Shown piece by piece: positions 47,401 through 59,023 of a stretch of 64,000 nt of DNA. The first letter of the stretch is position 1; every line of letters begins with the position of its first letter. Source of the stretch: Eumeta japonica (lineage: Eukaryota > Arthropoda > Insecta > Lepidoptera > Psychidae); assembly GCA_005406025.1 (NCBI GenBank), contig BGZK01000210.1, positions 536,591 to 600,590 on the forward strand, in the 5' to 3' direction. Under the pieces are notes generated by a model. It was not told the DNA's origin. It searched no databases and worked only from the letters and a program-made list of their open reading frames with translations. Made by a program: the position numbers and the translations under genes.

Positions 47401-50400
47401 TAATGCTCAGTAAGATTATGGATAGAGAAAAAACTTGATAGATATATGGGGAATTAGTACATGCACGGCTATTATTCGAGGAAGTGTGTAACTTATTCTT
47501 GTATGAGTCTCTTTTCAAACATTTTGTATTCCTGTTAATGAAAATAATATTCTTCCGCAACGAAATATAGCATTTTTATAAGCAGTAAGTATACCATTTT
47601 TTACTATCGTTTTTATTTTTTTTAATCCGAAGAACGTTAAATAATGATGCAAAAGATACTATCATTTTAGTGCAATTACATCTTAAAAGAATATTTTCTT
47701 CTCTATGAGAAGAAGGTGAATTCTAATTACCTACTTGTTATAATATGTAACTTTTTTTTTACGAAAATACTCTATAAATATACCAACAATTGTTTTTGAT
47801 ACATTTCAATAAAGTAACTCAGTTTAACGAATAATCAATTCACTCACAATGGTTTGTAAGCAGGTCGACAAAGCCCCCATCTACAGTAATGACCAATAGC
47901 CAAATAAAACTCGAAACTTTATCAAAAGCACAACAAACACCACTCCCATAGAGTGGCATCTCAGACTGCAATCAGTCTCAAGTACTTGCCGGGAACGGAA
48001 CAGCTACCAAGTTATAAGGAAACTCTAATTAAATATGCATACAGAATAATGAGTTATGCAAATTTTGATAAGGACTTCGTCGGAGATTTAACGGGCCGTG
48101 GGGGACGAGCAGGGAAATTTCGATGCACCTTTGAGCGAGGATTTGATGGGCGGCGAGGCTTTTATTTTTATTGTTTGTAGAAAATGCTTTGAGAGTTCCT
48201 CGATAATGTACATACTGTACATGCACACACGATACGGAAAACGTTTGTTTCTCAACTTGAAAAGTGACAGTTGTCTGTAAAAGTTTATTATATGCGACGA
48301 TCGTTTCGAAAGCACTACATAGTACTAGATTCCGATCTAATTCTAATGATATGTTTGTGAATCTAGGTATCCTAGGATTTTTTCTGTTTTATAAATCATA
48401 AAACCGAGACAACAATTATACTTTGTTTTCAATTCAATATATTCCAGAAAATGCTAAATTTACTAATTAAGTTACTTATAAAATTTCGTATTTATATAGT
48501 TTGTATTTTTGTGGGCCGTATGAAGTTTATGTATATATATTTTTTTCTGTTGCATAAAAATGCTTTCTCTATGCAATTAGCTTGTTCGTTGCAGCCGCAA
48601 AAATATTTACTAAAGACTGTCGTTTTCCGCGTCCATACGACCCGCCTTTTTCTGCCGACTGTACCTTAATTTCCCGTTCAAAAAGCGCTCCTCAAGTAAG
48701 TCATTAGTAAATATAATCTCGGTCGCCAGGTGCTCGAAGCTCGCTGAACTTTTTATGGCTGCGGGCGTTTTCGTAATAGCCGTTTAAAAAATTAAAATTA
48801 TACACGTTTATGCTGGAAATTCTGTAATAACACGATATTGGGCCTAAGTATGAAATGAAATATGCGCCCAGCGATAGACCGGCTCGCAAAAAGGAATAAA
48901 ATAAGTGAAAATTATCAAATCGTACAAATACGGAAAAAATTGTGGTTCTCATATATTTAAGTATTAATCTTAATGTAAGCTGTTTAGACTTATATAAAGT
49001 TAAAACTTGATCAAACTTTTATTATATAGGTTTAATGATGTTTCGAGAGAGGATAATGGAATATCTTAGGTGACCTGTGCAAAAAATTAAATGGGTTAAC
49101 AGCGATTAATACAGTTTTTAATAAGATCAAAAATTATAAATACATTAAACAACACTATTTGTTTAATACATAAAATAACGAATCTAACTGCTTTTGTTAT
49201 GCCGACATTATCTAGTAACTAATTTAATATATACTTATTTCGCGTTTTCTATTATAGAATAAAAGAACTTTGTTTAGAGAAATAAAAGATAAAATGGACT
49301 ACCTCATTTTAAGCTTTCATTAGACAGATATTTTAGTTTTATGTATTGATTAATGATTGTTAACCTGATAATTTAAATTTTTCTTGCAATTTTTGTATAA
49401 AATTAATTGGGATCGGATACATTTGAATCAAGAATTTTTATTAAATGCAACCGGCTTTTTACACTGGCTATAGTAACAACAAATATGTTGCACTATTTTC
49501 AAAAATATATATTCTTGATGACAGAATTAGGGCCATAAAATCAGAGACCATTTTTTTTTATAGAAAAGTAAATAAAAAAATAGAAAAACCCTACTGCGTC
49601 AAAGACAGAAACAGAATGGTACAAAAAATCATCCAATCGATTATGACAAATATTTGCAGTCGGAAGCATACCTGTAGCGAAAATCACAAGAAGTAAGGCG
49701 TGAATCTGATGTATTCGACTACAAATATTTACCATATGTGATTCGACCATTTTTTAGAACATCTTTTTCCATCTTTTTAGTTCACTTTAACGCAGTCGGG
49801 TCTTTTTAGTTTTCTTCACAATTTCTTTTACTACTTTTTAGTTTTGTTTCAACAATATCCTAAGATTACTTTCTCATCATTAGCGATGTTAACGACGTGT
49901 TTAGTAATGATCGTGTTAAAATGCTTTTATGGTTATGAATTATTTATTAATGATGTTGATGCTCATTTTTTTATTGTTTATTTATTCAAAATTCGGTTAG
50001 TTTTCTCTCGATGTATCAAATAATGCTTTAAGTAACGCCAAAATTATTTTCAGAGCAGTAAAATTTTGGATTTGTCATTGGATTTTAAGAACTATATTTA
50101 TTAGACTATAATAATTATTTTTACTCTTGCTTATCAATCTTAAATTGTTATAGATCTTAATTGCTATAGGTCATCCGAAGCTAAAAATGGTTCATAAGCC
50201 TAAAGATGATTTTCAGAAACCTATTCCATGAGGTATCATTGTGAAAAATAAATAGAGAAATTGAAGAAATCTACGAAATTCATCGAACTATGACAAGTTA
50301 CAAAAAATTAAAATCGAAGAACTTGCCATAGTTTTTCTATTTTAGTTTTTTTTACAATATGGCATTTGGTTGTATTGAATTATGATTAATGTCATGTTTT

Positions 50401-51664
50401 TAGTGACACTTGCAAGATTAAGACAAATCTATTGACATAAGAATCATCAAAATCGACCCACACGCTTCGTCTCTAGAGCCATAAAGGGACAAACATTTAT
50501 ACATGTATATTTTATACATACATATACATATACGTCGTGCAGACTGGTGAAGTCTAACCCTTGTGTCAATAGTGATGAATGAGTATCTGTATATTAGTTT
50601 TAAAAACAATTTCCGTCGTTTTGGGTCAAAATAAATAGTAAATGTGATCGATATCAGGCCTGCTCCGAAAATGGGTTTACTACTAAAAACCGAAATGCTT
50701 TTAAAATCGAAATGAGGCCAAAAACCGAATGTAAATTTTAATCAATTATTAATAATAATGTATACTATTTAAAGTCGCGGTTACTTGTATTTGTTATAGG
50801 TAAACACTGTAAAATCATTTTATAAATCTCTTTCAAGGGATTTTGTAACTTTTTGCTATAGAACAAAATGGCGGCCAATAAGCAAGCACTCAAACAATAA
50901 AATGCTATTAGATAAAGAACAATCACGAAATTATGACACTTCTTAACCACATTTAACTTACTTAAGTCAATTTGTGTATTCAGAATGTAAAAATTAACTA
51001 GATTAAACACATAAGCTCAATAAATACTGTTACTAAACTGCGCTAGTAAGCTAAAACCGGAACGGAAAAATAATCGGGCTATAATAAATATTCGATAATA
51101 GAATTATTTAATTACAAACAGCTCGCCGCGTGGCTTCGGTGCTTTTGATCTTTGTTTACTATTTATTTTTAAATTTAATTTGGTAAGGTGGAACTTTCAA
51201 AAGGCAATTAATCTTGTTTGTTTTTGTCAGATGCAACATGTTAACGAATTGTTATTCTGGATAGTTCAAGAACTTTCTGAAAGGCCACTCGGTTGGTATA
51301 AATAGTAAAGTGTCTCGTGCAGAAGTAGAGTTTTATTTCTGCAATCGGAGCTTTACAAGTCAAATATTATAACGACTGGTTCCATAGCAATTTATTGTGA
51401 CTCCTTATTTCTGAATATACGCCTTCTGATGTTCTTTGTATTTCCTTTCATCTGATCGCAATCTTCGAACCCCTGATAGGGTCATTTCAGAACAATTTAA
51501 ACTTTTTAAACAAATACGTATTTATATACTACATAGATCATTAAAAAACACAAATCATATTAAATAAGACTCAAATTCCAGTAAATAGGCATTTTATTAG
51601 ACTCTATGCCTCAAAAATGAGAAATACATTAATTCGACTAGTTTAATAATTAAAAAATCTCGTA
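44460..51664. other. Long AT-rich region without genes
   Basis: Very AT-rich. Only small items stand out: a GC-richer patch at 48,060-48,175 (CGGGCCGTGGGGGACGAGCA; TTTGATGGGCGGCGAGG), the CTTTTTAGTT repeat at 49.76 kb, and a near-repeat of ATATAGAGAAAAATGAAAAT at 46.56-46.60 kb. Open frames of 60-83 codons occur at the rate expected for AT-rich DNA and none has a domain. Confidence 0.55.
49757..49850 (+). repeat. CTTTTTAGTT-rich repeat fragment
   Basis: CATCTTTTTAGTTCAC, CGGGTCTTTTTAGTTTTC and CTACTTTTTAGTTTTG recur at 35-40 bp spacing around TTTAACGCAGTCGGGTC. The AACGCAGTCGGG word is familiar from lepidopteran repeats; the rest is pyrimidine-rich filler. Confidence 0.4.
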
Positions 51665-52078
51665 GTCTAGGACAATGTAGGGCGGGCGGCGGCGTACCGA
51701 CGATCCCAAACTTCCCGGCCGACCTCGGCCCTTGAATGCAACATTTTAATAAAACTCCCTGCCAGCAAACACAAATGAAGACCGCCGTTCTATATTAAAC
51801 AAGGCCCTCTCGCATTGTGCCCCAGGACGCGCCATTATGATTTTAGCCGTGATAATGTACGGGAAATGACGGCAAAAGAAATTTAATTCGCGTAACCGTG
51901 AAAGGGTTAACGTGGGGTCCTCCGCGCCCACGGATATTGCAGCCCTTTTTTGTTCTATACCTACGAGTATCGGTGTTGGGTCGCGGGCGAGGGCGCGCGG
52001 CGCGGGGCGCGGGGGCGCTGTCGGATAGCGACGCGCCCCACTTTTGGAGGTTTCATATGATTTATGCGTTGTAGCAAA
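51665..52078. promoter_or_regulatory. Large GC-rich island, best candidate conserved element
   Basis: Over 400 bp, this holds GGCGGGCGGCGGCGTACCG, CATTTTAATAAAACTCCC, GCGCCATTATGATTTTAGCC, GTGAAAGGGTTAACGTGGGG and GGGCGCGCGGCGCGGGGCGC, mixing CpG-rich blocks with homeodomain-like TTAAT/ATTATGA words. It looks unlike the repeats in the window. A 116-codon minus-strand frame (52,096-51,746) is open across it with Pro/Arg-rich sequence, probably because GC-rich DNA has few stops. I could not assign a domain. Confidence 0.35.
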
Positions 52079-53089
52079 ACTTCCATTGATTGACATTGCG
52101 AAGTGGTTTAAGAGTTTGCCGATTTGAGAATTTTACGAATCTAATTGCTTGAAGAATTGAATCGTGAATTTTAGAAGAGGTGCAAGTACATAGATTAAAA
52201 AATGAAGAGTACGCTGTTAATCTAATGATATATTTAACCGATGTAAAGATTAACATTTTTCGTTTTCATTTCCGTTTATTAGGTATTACAGATTGGGATT
52301 ATTAAAAAAAATATTTCTTAACCGCGAAAATGCTCACAAACTTCATTTAAGTAGAAAAACCTACTTGTTAAAATACAAGGTCTTGATATTAACATTAAGG
52401 TAGTCCGCGTCGCACTGTCGATTTTGCATTCCCATAAAATGTATGAGAAAAGTTATTTCTGCTTCTTCTTATTCTTCTAACTTAGGTAACGACACGATAT
52501 ACAAATAATCTAGACAAATATTTTTTATAGAGAATCAACCGTTCTATAAAAAAAGGTCTAAGACATTTTTTGACAAATCCACTTATTCAAATGTTATTCA
52601 AGGTCTAAGTTGACTTTGGCTTAAATTTCATAGACTTTCGAATATTATTTAAATACTTGCATGTACAATCAGTCTAGATAAAAATGAACAAAAACAATTT
52701 TCATTGCTGCCGTTTTTCATTTATCTGAATTATATATATCTAGACTTTGCTCTTACATTTTTGTGCAATCACACGACTAAATTACGGAAGTTGTATTGTG
52801 AAAAACATTTTTGACAGTTCTACAAAACATAATGTCAACTGAATACTTGATTTTTTCATGTACGCCACTATAAGTTTAATAACATTTTTAATTTTTATTG
52901 GTACTGTATTTATTCGCCTCACATTCAAATTGCCAAACTAAACCTAGTATTCGTATCTACACGCCAAACATCTACTATCTTATTTGTAAAGAAATCAAAC
53001 AGGCTGCATGTGATCAATAAATTAAACAAAGAATGAAGTGGTTGTAACTTTTTCCAATTTTATTATAGAAACTATGAGCTTCCATCTGG

Positions 53090-53275
53090 CTTATTACAAG
53101 CGAGAAACCTCGAACACGATATTACCTCACAATACGTTCACGATCCGAAGCGTTAACGCGTGATACGATCGCTCTAAATCAGTATAATTTTGAATTTTAT
53201 CGCGGCACTCCACGTATAATTTGATACGACTCGACCCGCGGCGTGTCGTTTGGTAGGGAAACGGTACTTTCATGA
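53090..53275. promoter_or_regulatory. Candidate regulatory island
   Basis: CCGAAGCGTTAACGCGTGAT, ATTTTATCGCGGCACTCCAC and CGACCCGCGGCGTGTCG are CpG-rich words in AT-rich surroundings. Contains inverted GTTAAC and ACGCGT cores; non-coding. Confidence 0.22.
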
Positions 53276-54178
53276 ATTCGTACAGGAAGTAGCTCTGTTT
53301 TGGTAGACTTTTACGAGTTTTGTTGGTTTAACGTGGTGTTAGCTTACTTAGATATACTTGTAACAGTTATTTGTTGGAAACAGTGTACATGATATTTTTT
53401 TGGCTTTTATGCAATTTGTCCTACAGGCGCACTGTTACTAGATAGGAATGACAGAAAATATTTAGGTTTTAGCAAACAAAAGTATAGAAGGTAATCGCCT
53501 GAATTAGTCAAAAGTTATTGAGTTAGTAAAACATACGAAGACAAATCAATGCTACATACTTCCCTTTTATTTCAAAAGCGGTTTTTCCTAAAACCATGGT
53601 AAAATTTTCCGATTTTTGTTTTAAATAAAAAACAAATTTGTTATTTAATTATAATACAAAATGTTAAGTTGATTTTTCTTCCAATATATTATAAGATGAT
53701 GTTTTGTACAACAACCAACTGAACCATACTAGAAGCTTCGTTAAGGTTTTTTAACAAAAAAAAATTGCTTATTTGATTAAACTAGTTTCTCAACTTTTCC
53801 AGTTCTATGGCGAACATAATCCATTTTCCTAAGATTAAGATTTTCCTGGAAACCCATAAAGAATTTAAATCAATTTCAGTTTTTACATTAACAGTACAGA
53901 GAAAATTATTCAAACTACTTTAAACATTTCCTGTGACTTGCTAAACTTAATTTAAGTTAAACCAAATCGATCGCTTGGCACATTAATGAGACTTAGTTTT
54001 TTTAAGAATTGGCCACTTAGAAACTGTAAAATAAAAAACATGCTCAAATTTTAAAATTGAACTCTTTGTTATCATTATTATGTACATTGTATTCATGTGT
54101 CATTTAATTTTATAAATTGTTGGCAAAAAAAATTGTTTACATAGCGACAAGCAATTTGTCAAACAACAATTTATCAAC

Positions 54179-55205
54179 ATGAAATTTATGCGAAAATATA
54201 TTCGTGACATCATTTTCTATGACTTTCATTGTTATTTAAGCCAACTAGACAGTTATAACAGACTTCGGTTGGTTTTCCGTGATAAAACTCCATCCCTTGC
54301 CACTGTTTATAACTGGTTTTACGAAATGAAACGTGGTCGCATTAAGCTGAATTACTATCTGCGCGAGGTATGCCCTTTTACGGCGACGATCGAAGACGTC
54401 AGTGATGTTCGGCATGATAGAGACTGACAGGGAATGACCTACCAGCAAATGCGGGCAAGCTTAGGCATCGGTATGAGTCAAGTGCACAAAATCCTTCATG
54501 AACATTTAGCGGTCAGGAAGCCTTGTACTCGGTGGATTCTTATAATTTGACCGAAGCTCAACAACTCAGTCGTGTTAATAGGTGCCGCGAAATGATACAA
54601 AGGTTTGCCGGTAGTGACTCAAATTACTTTGTTGCCGATGACGAAAGCTGCATAATCTGTTACGAATCCGAAACCGAAAGACAGTCCACTGTGGGTGTTT
54701 TCTTTCGAAGAGTTACCTACAAAAGTAAAATTCGGTCAAAGCTTCAGAAAAATATAGTAGGCTCTTTCTTTGGAATGACAAGTCATTATACAACAATTAT
54801 TTTAGAAGATAAAGAAACCTTCGCTGTAGACTGGTATATTAACAATTATTTGCGTTTGTTTTATAAAAAGTTGGGGCAAAATAACCTGCAGTAGGATTCT
54901 CCTTCATCACAACAACCCCTCACCACGTACCACCAGGCGAACACTTAACTATTTGGTAACGTGAGGTATAGTCCTGGTTCGCCTTGCCCACGACCTCGAC
55001 CTCGCACCATGCGATATTTAATTATTTCTAAGATAAAGAAAACTTCGAGGAAAGTGATGTACGGGCGCGGAGGACGCAGTGGCTTCATATGAAAAGACCG
55101 TTGAATCGACCACTAACTGCCACCGGGCAAAGTGTTTCTCTCAGTCGTTCCATCGAATACAGCGACGCATTGACCTTAACGGACACTATATTTAAAAACA
55201 ATATT
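54179..55205 (+). mobile_element. mariner-family DNA transposon: transposase pseudogene (D,D34D type)
   Basis: From 54,179 the reading begins near the usual transposase N-terminus with the helix-turn-helix region IRDIIFYDFHCYLSQ, then PSLATVYNWFYEMKRGRI. Around 54,440 the frame changes to YQQMRASLGIGMSQVHKILH and HEHLAVRKPCTRW, and near 54,540 changes again to YNLTEAQQLSRVN, EMIQRFAGSDSN and VADDESCIICYESET. The latter holds the first catalytic Asp. VGSFFGM and VDWYINNYLRL follow. After 54,895 further frame changes give LHHNNPSPRTT, where the second catalytic Asp is Asn, then HDLDLAPCD with the third Asp, then DAVASYEKTVEST and RRIDLNGHYI at the C-terminus. Order, spacing and length match a complete mariner transposase of about 345 residues. 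At least four frameshifts, stops and the lost Asp make it dead. I could not identify the roughly 30-bp terminal inverted repeats, so the element ends are unresolved; flanks are AT-rich. Confidence 0.88.
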
Positions 55206-55434
55206 AATAAAAATAACTGCCTAGTTTACTCAGTTTTCAATATTCTAAGAATTTCCAAATTGACTCACGTATCTACAAATGACATACAGACTAATTTTAA
55301 TAAATACCTATATATAGAAATAAATAGGTATCCAGGTATTACGTATCTGTACCCATCACCCGCTGAAAATTGCGTGTCACGGACAACATCACAGCCGAAA
55401 GCTAACCCGCGGACCCATCGATAACAATCTAGTA

Positions 55435-55830
55435 GTAGTCTAATCTAACCATAATGGTAACCCTAAAACGCGCGAGGCGAATATGAAACACGATTTAATC
55501 ACGGCAACGCGCGCTCCGACCGCCGTCACGTACGGCGCGCGGCGCTCCGGCGCAATAACCACGGCCACGTAACTATCGCGCCTCGTACACCGGCGCGTTG
55601 CTGTAATCACGAGACGAGCCAAATACCATCTAATTGCCCCATTAAAGATAACCCGAATGTGATTAATGAGTGAACTATACTTTTTTATTGTCCCGACGCG
55701 GCACGATCTTTTTTTCCTCTCGATCGATAATTAGAAATTAAGCAACCGTATATAAACTATGGCCGGTACGTGTCCGAAACGCGACCGTTTTAGGGTTGAA
55801 TTTCGTAAAAGGTTTTCACAACAATACCGA
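55435..55830. promoter_or_regulatory. CpG-rich island with homeodomain-type sites
   Basis: GGTAACCCTAAAACGCGCGA, TCACGTACGGCGCGCGGCGC and CCGGCGCGTTGCTGTAATCA are followed by ATCTAATTGCCCCATTAAAG and ATGTGATTAATGAG, giving several TAAT cores beside a GATA word (AAGATAAC). It lies just past the mariner remnant but has no similarity to it. The 60-codon minus frame here shows no domain. Confidence 0.33.
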
Positions 55831-56082
55831 ACTAACGTGTATTCAGTATAGATCGTGCCATTACAAGAGCATCATCTTCATGTATTATTAAAATATACAT
55901 GTACTCCATTCGTTTGTTTGATATTCAAGCATTTGTTGTATTTTTTTACTTAAATATTCTATTCTATTCAGCCAAATTCGGTATAAAGTAATACTAGTTT
56001 TTTGAGATGAAAATTTATAACCCATTGGAATAAGTAGAATTAATTAATAAGATAAACAACATTTTTTGTATGTATTTAACTT

Positions 56083-56823
56083 TAAAAAAAACACCAGACA
56101 AGTGTAAATAGAACCCGCATGCTAAGGCTACCATACAAGATATGTAGACATCTTATCTACCAAAAGTCTCCATGATTTTGACTGTTTTCGATACCATAAA
56201 CAAGAGATATTTGTCCAGGAACTTTCCAGACGTCTGCTTTTAAAAATTAAAAAAAAAATCGTTAAATGTAAATTTTACGAATATCCGAATTATTGGAAAT
56301 CTTAAATTTTTATAATATGAAAATAAAAAATATTCTGCCATATATATCAGTCTACGTCACGGTCCATCTATGTACAAATGTCGTTTATGTATTTACAAAA
56401 AAAGAATCATCGGATATTATAATTCCAAATTAACCTATTTCAGATTATTTTCTTTACTTGTGCCGTGAGACCTAGCTTATTGCAAATTTCATAATTCTGT
56501 GAATGAAAAAAATCACTTTGTTGATTTACGTGCGAATGTCAAAATGTAAAGGATAATTTGCCGTATTTTTTTATTGTGTTGATTTAGAAGCTCGATTTTT
56601 TTATACCTTCAAAAGACCGCAAATTTAAGCATTTTTTATTATTGATATATATTTTAAATTAATAAGAAATTTTATTTTAATTTTATATATATATATAATA
56701 AATATCAAATTAATTGCAACTTGATACTTCTTGAAAAAAAAGAGTCTTGACAGACAGACGGACGGACAATGAAGTGATCCTATAAGGGATTCTTTTTTGT
56801 GCTGGAGCTACGGAACCCTAAAA
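56083..56823 (+). repeat. Interspersed repeat, 'AAGTGCG..TNGGACTCGC' family, copy 3
   Basis: It begins CCAGACAAGTGTAAATAGAA, has GTCTACGTCACGGTCCATCT in the middle, then GACAGACAGACGGACGGACA and AAGTGATCCTATAAGGGATT near the end, closing with GCTACGGAACCCTAAAAA. It shares start, middle and end landmarks with the copy at 36.9 kb, showing a full-length unit of roughly 600-740 bp. Confidence 0.65.
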
Positions 56824-57242
56824 ATTCTAGATTTTATTTTCACGTAATAACAATTTGTTATGTATACAGAGCTCACTTGCCCCCTCCCGTTCAAAATGAG
56901 GGTTGGCTAGTCGGTGGACCTCCGTCAAACTTTCAGCTGCCCGCGCCTTGAACATAAATCAACGAGATGCAGCCCTGACACGTTACTCGGCCCGGAGAGC
57001 GTATCGTCAAGAACGAAAGTGTTCTCGAAACAATTTTGAAAAATTATTAAAAAATATATATATTTTAAACATACAATGTCATTCAGTATATTGGCAATAA
57101 TTTTATTATAGTACTTACTTATACAATCTGACAAACAGTTGCATATTCAATGTATTTACAATTAAAGTTATAATTATGCTATACATATTCATAATGATTT
57201 CTTTAATTTTTCATTACATTTAGATATTAATAAAAGTAAACT

Positions 57243-57285
57243 AGCGTTCATCTGCCCGCTTTGCTGGGCGTAAATTTAGATTTAG
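57243..57285 (+). repeat. Short 'ACTAGCG..CCGC' repeat head
   Basis: AACTAGCGTTCATCTGCCCG CTTTGCTGGGCG resembles the 5' head of the same repeat class that recurs complete at 57.64 kb. Too short to be certain. Confidence 0.35.
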
Positions 57286-57639
57286 CAATATTTTTCTATT
57301 ATTCAAATGTTTCCCCGGTTTTGTTCCCGTGCAGACGTATACTAGAATGAATTCCTTCATCTTATATCGGATGATTTTTCCTTCAATTTTGATCTCGATC
57401 AAGATCATATTCTCGAGGTCAATTCTGCTTCCATTGTCGGGTCCCGTTTATCTATCCCGTTCTCAATTTCAATGCCGGTCTTGATATTCATTTGGTATTT
57501 TCTTAGAAATTAATGGTAGTAATAACGAATTACGATTTATACTGGAATGGACATCGAAACGATAACGAAATGTATAAATACCATTTCTACTGGTATTAAT
57601 ACATTTTTAGATAAAAGGTAATGTTATTATATATATATA

Positions 57640-58225
57640 ACTAGTTTTTGCCCGCAGCTCCGCCCGCGAGGACTACGATATTTAGACCGTTTTAGAAGCG
57701 TTCGTGGTGTTTATTCATATTTTTCCCACACGATCATTTTAAATGACCTCTCTATTATTTAGAGATTAAACTGTATATCTGGTTCTACACAATCAAATCA
57801 GATGATACATAGCTTAGATGTTAAGTGGGATCCCAAACTACGAAACTGTGAAATTTTTATCAAAATCCGTTTAGCCGTTTTTGTGTGATGCGGTAACATG
57901 TACATACTAATTTTCATAACAATCAGTTAAACGATCGGAAGTCGGTACATTGCAGCGCCACCTGGCGGTGAGTTACGTCAATGGGGATAGCATAATCATT
58001 TTCTCCGTAAAAATATATATAACGATTTTCATTATAATCGGTTGAAGGAAGGAAAAGTCGATACAGCGGAGCTTCGCCTGGTGGCGAGCTACGTCAATGG
58101 GGATAAAATAAAAACCTTCTCCGTGAAAAAATACATATATATACCAATTTTCATAATGATCGGTCAAATAGTTTCCGAGTCTATCGATTTCATAATATAC
58201 ACATCCTTCTTTATATATATAAATA
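57640..58225 (+). repeat. 'TTGCCCGC' interspersed repeat with internal tandem duplication
   Basis: It starts ACTAGTTTTTGCCCGCAGCT CCGCCCGCG-like and passes ATCAAAATCCGTTTAGCCGT, the hallmark phrases of this insect repeat. From about 57,910 a unit of roughly 110 bp repeats: ATTTTCATAACAATCAGTTA ... CACCTGGCGGTGAGTTACGT, CAATGGGGATAGCAT, TTCTCCGTAAAAATATATAT; then ATTTTCATTATAATCGGTTG ... CGCCTGGTGGCGAGCTACGT, CAATGGGGATAAAAT, TTCTCCGTGAAAAAATACAT; then a third partial start ATTTTCATAATGATCGGTCA. The 63- and 64-codon frames here are not genes. Confidence 0.65.
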
Positions 58226-58284
58226 TAATATAGTCTTATATCCTATTTAAGAACTGGATACACCTCTATGCAAAATATGATTAC

Positions 58285-58352
58285 AATCCGCCCAGCCGTC
58301 AAGTATGACAAACATCCATACTAACATACTTTTACATTTTTTATATTATAAG
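58285..58352 (+). repeat. Tail fragment of a 'TTGCCCGC'-type repeat
   Basis: AATCCGCCCAGCCGTCAAGT then AACATCCATACTAACATACT and TTTTATATTATAAGT match the usual 3' end (AGCCGT...ACATACTTAC...TTATAATATTAG) of this repeat class. Confidence 0.5.
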
Positions 58353-58973
58353 TGGCCTATAACTATTCACAAACGATTTTGTATCGAATGGACGCAGTGC
58401 CATACCGATACGATCAGTAGTTTTTACGTGATATGGAGCCTCAAAAAGGAAATTCATTATATATATATAATATATATATACAGATTAATTATTTAAGTTA
58501 TTTTATAATATTTAAAATTTTATTCGGTCTCAAGAACAAATTATTCATTTATTGTATTAAACATAAAACTGAGATTTTATTAAAAAAAGACTGAAATAAT
58601 CTAAAACGGATCGTGTGGCATGTCAATGGTCAAACCATCAAGCACTTATTTGATTCAAATACATTCCGATTTTTATTTTGGTTTGTATTGAAAATTTAAA
58701 TAAACCAATTCAATTCTACTATTTAAAAAGGTCTAATTTTTAACCGAACTGTTACGAAAAAACTAAAACTTAGAATAAACGATCTCAGTTCATGTCTACA
58801 TTTACAGTGAATAAAAAACAATTAAGCCATTTATTTGCTTATAAACACAAAGTTTTTATTTTATGTTCCTTGTTTAATGATAAACAAGTAAAAAACATCC
58901 ATGTGTTTACTACTGATTTATGAAATACCGGTAAAAATTATGTTCTCGCCTTCCTGGTTTAGTTAGCATTTTA

Positions 58974-59023
58974 AGTTTTTATACTAAACTATATATATAT
59001 ACATATAGTTTAGTATAAAAACT
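58974..59023. repeat. 50-bp perfect palindrome with (AT)n centre
   Basis: Arms AGTTTTTATACTAAACTATAT and its exact reverse complement flank an ATATATAC centre. It lies in AT-rich DNA with no coding signal. Confidence 0.85.

Noticed and set aside
51746..52096. 116-codon minus-strand protein
   Set aside because: Pro/Arg/Ala-rich reading through a GC-rich island; no domain, and open length is expected where stops are rare. Kept only as an open question in the island entry.
55440..55622. 60-codon minus-strand Arg/Ala/Val-rich frame
   Set aside because: Same reason: CpG-rich DNA with few stops and no protein motif.
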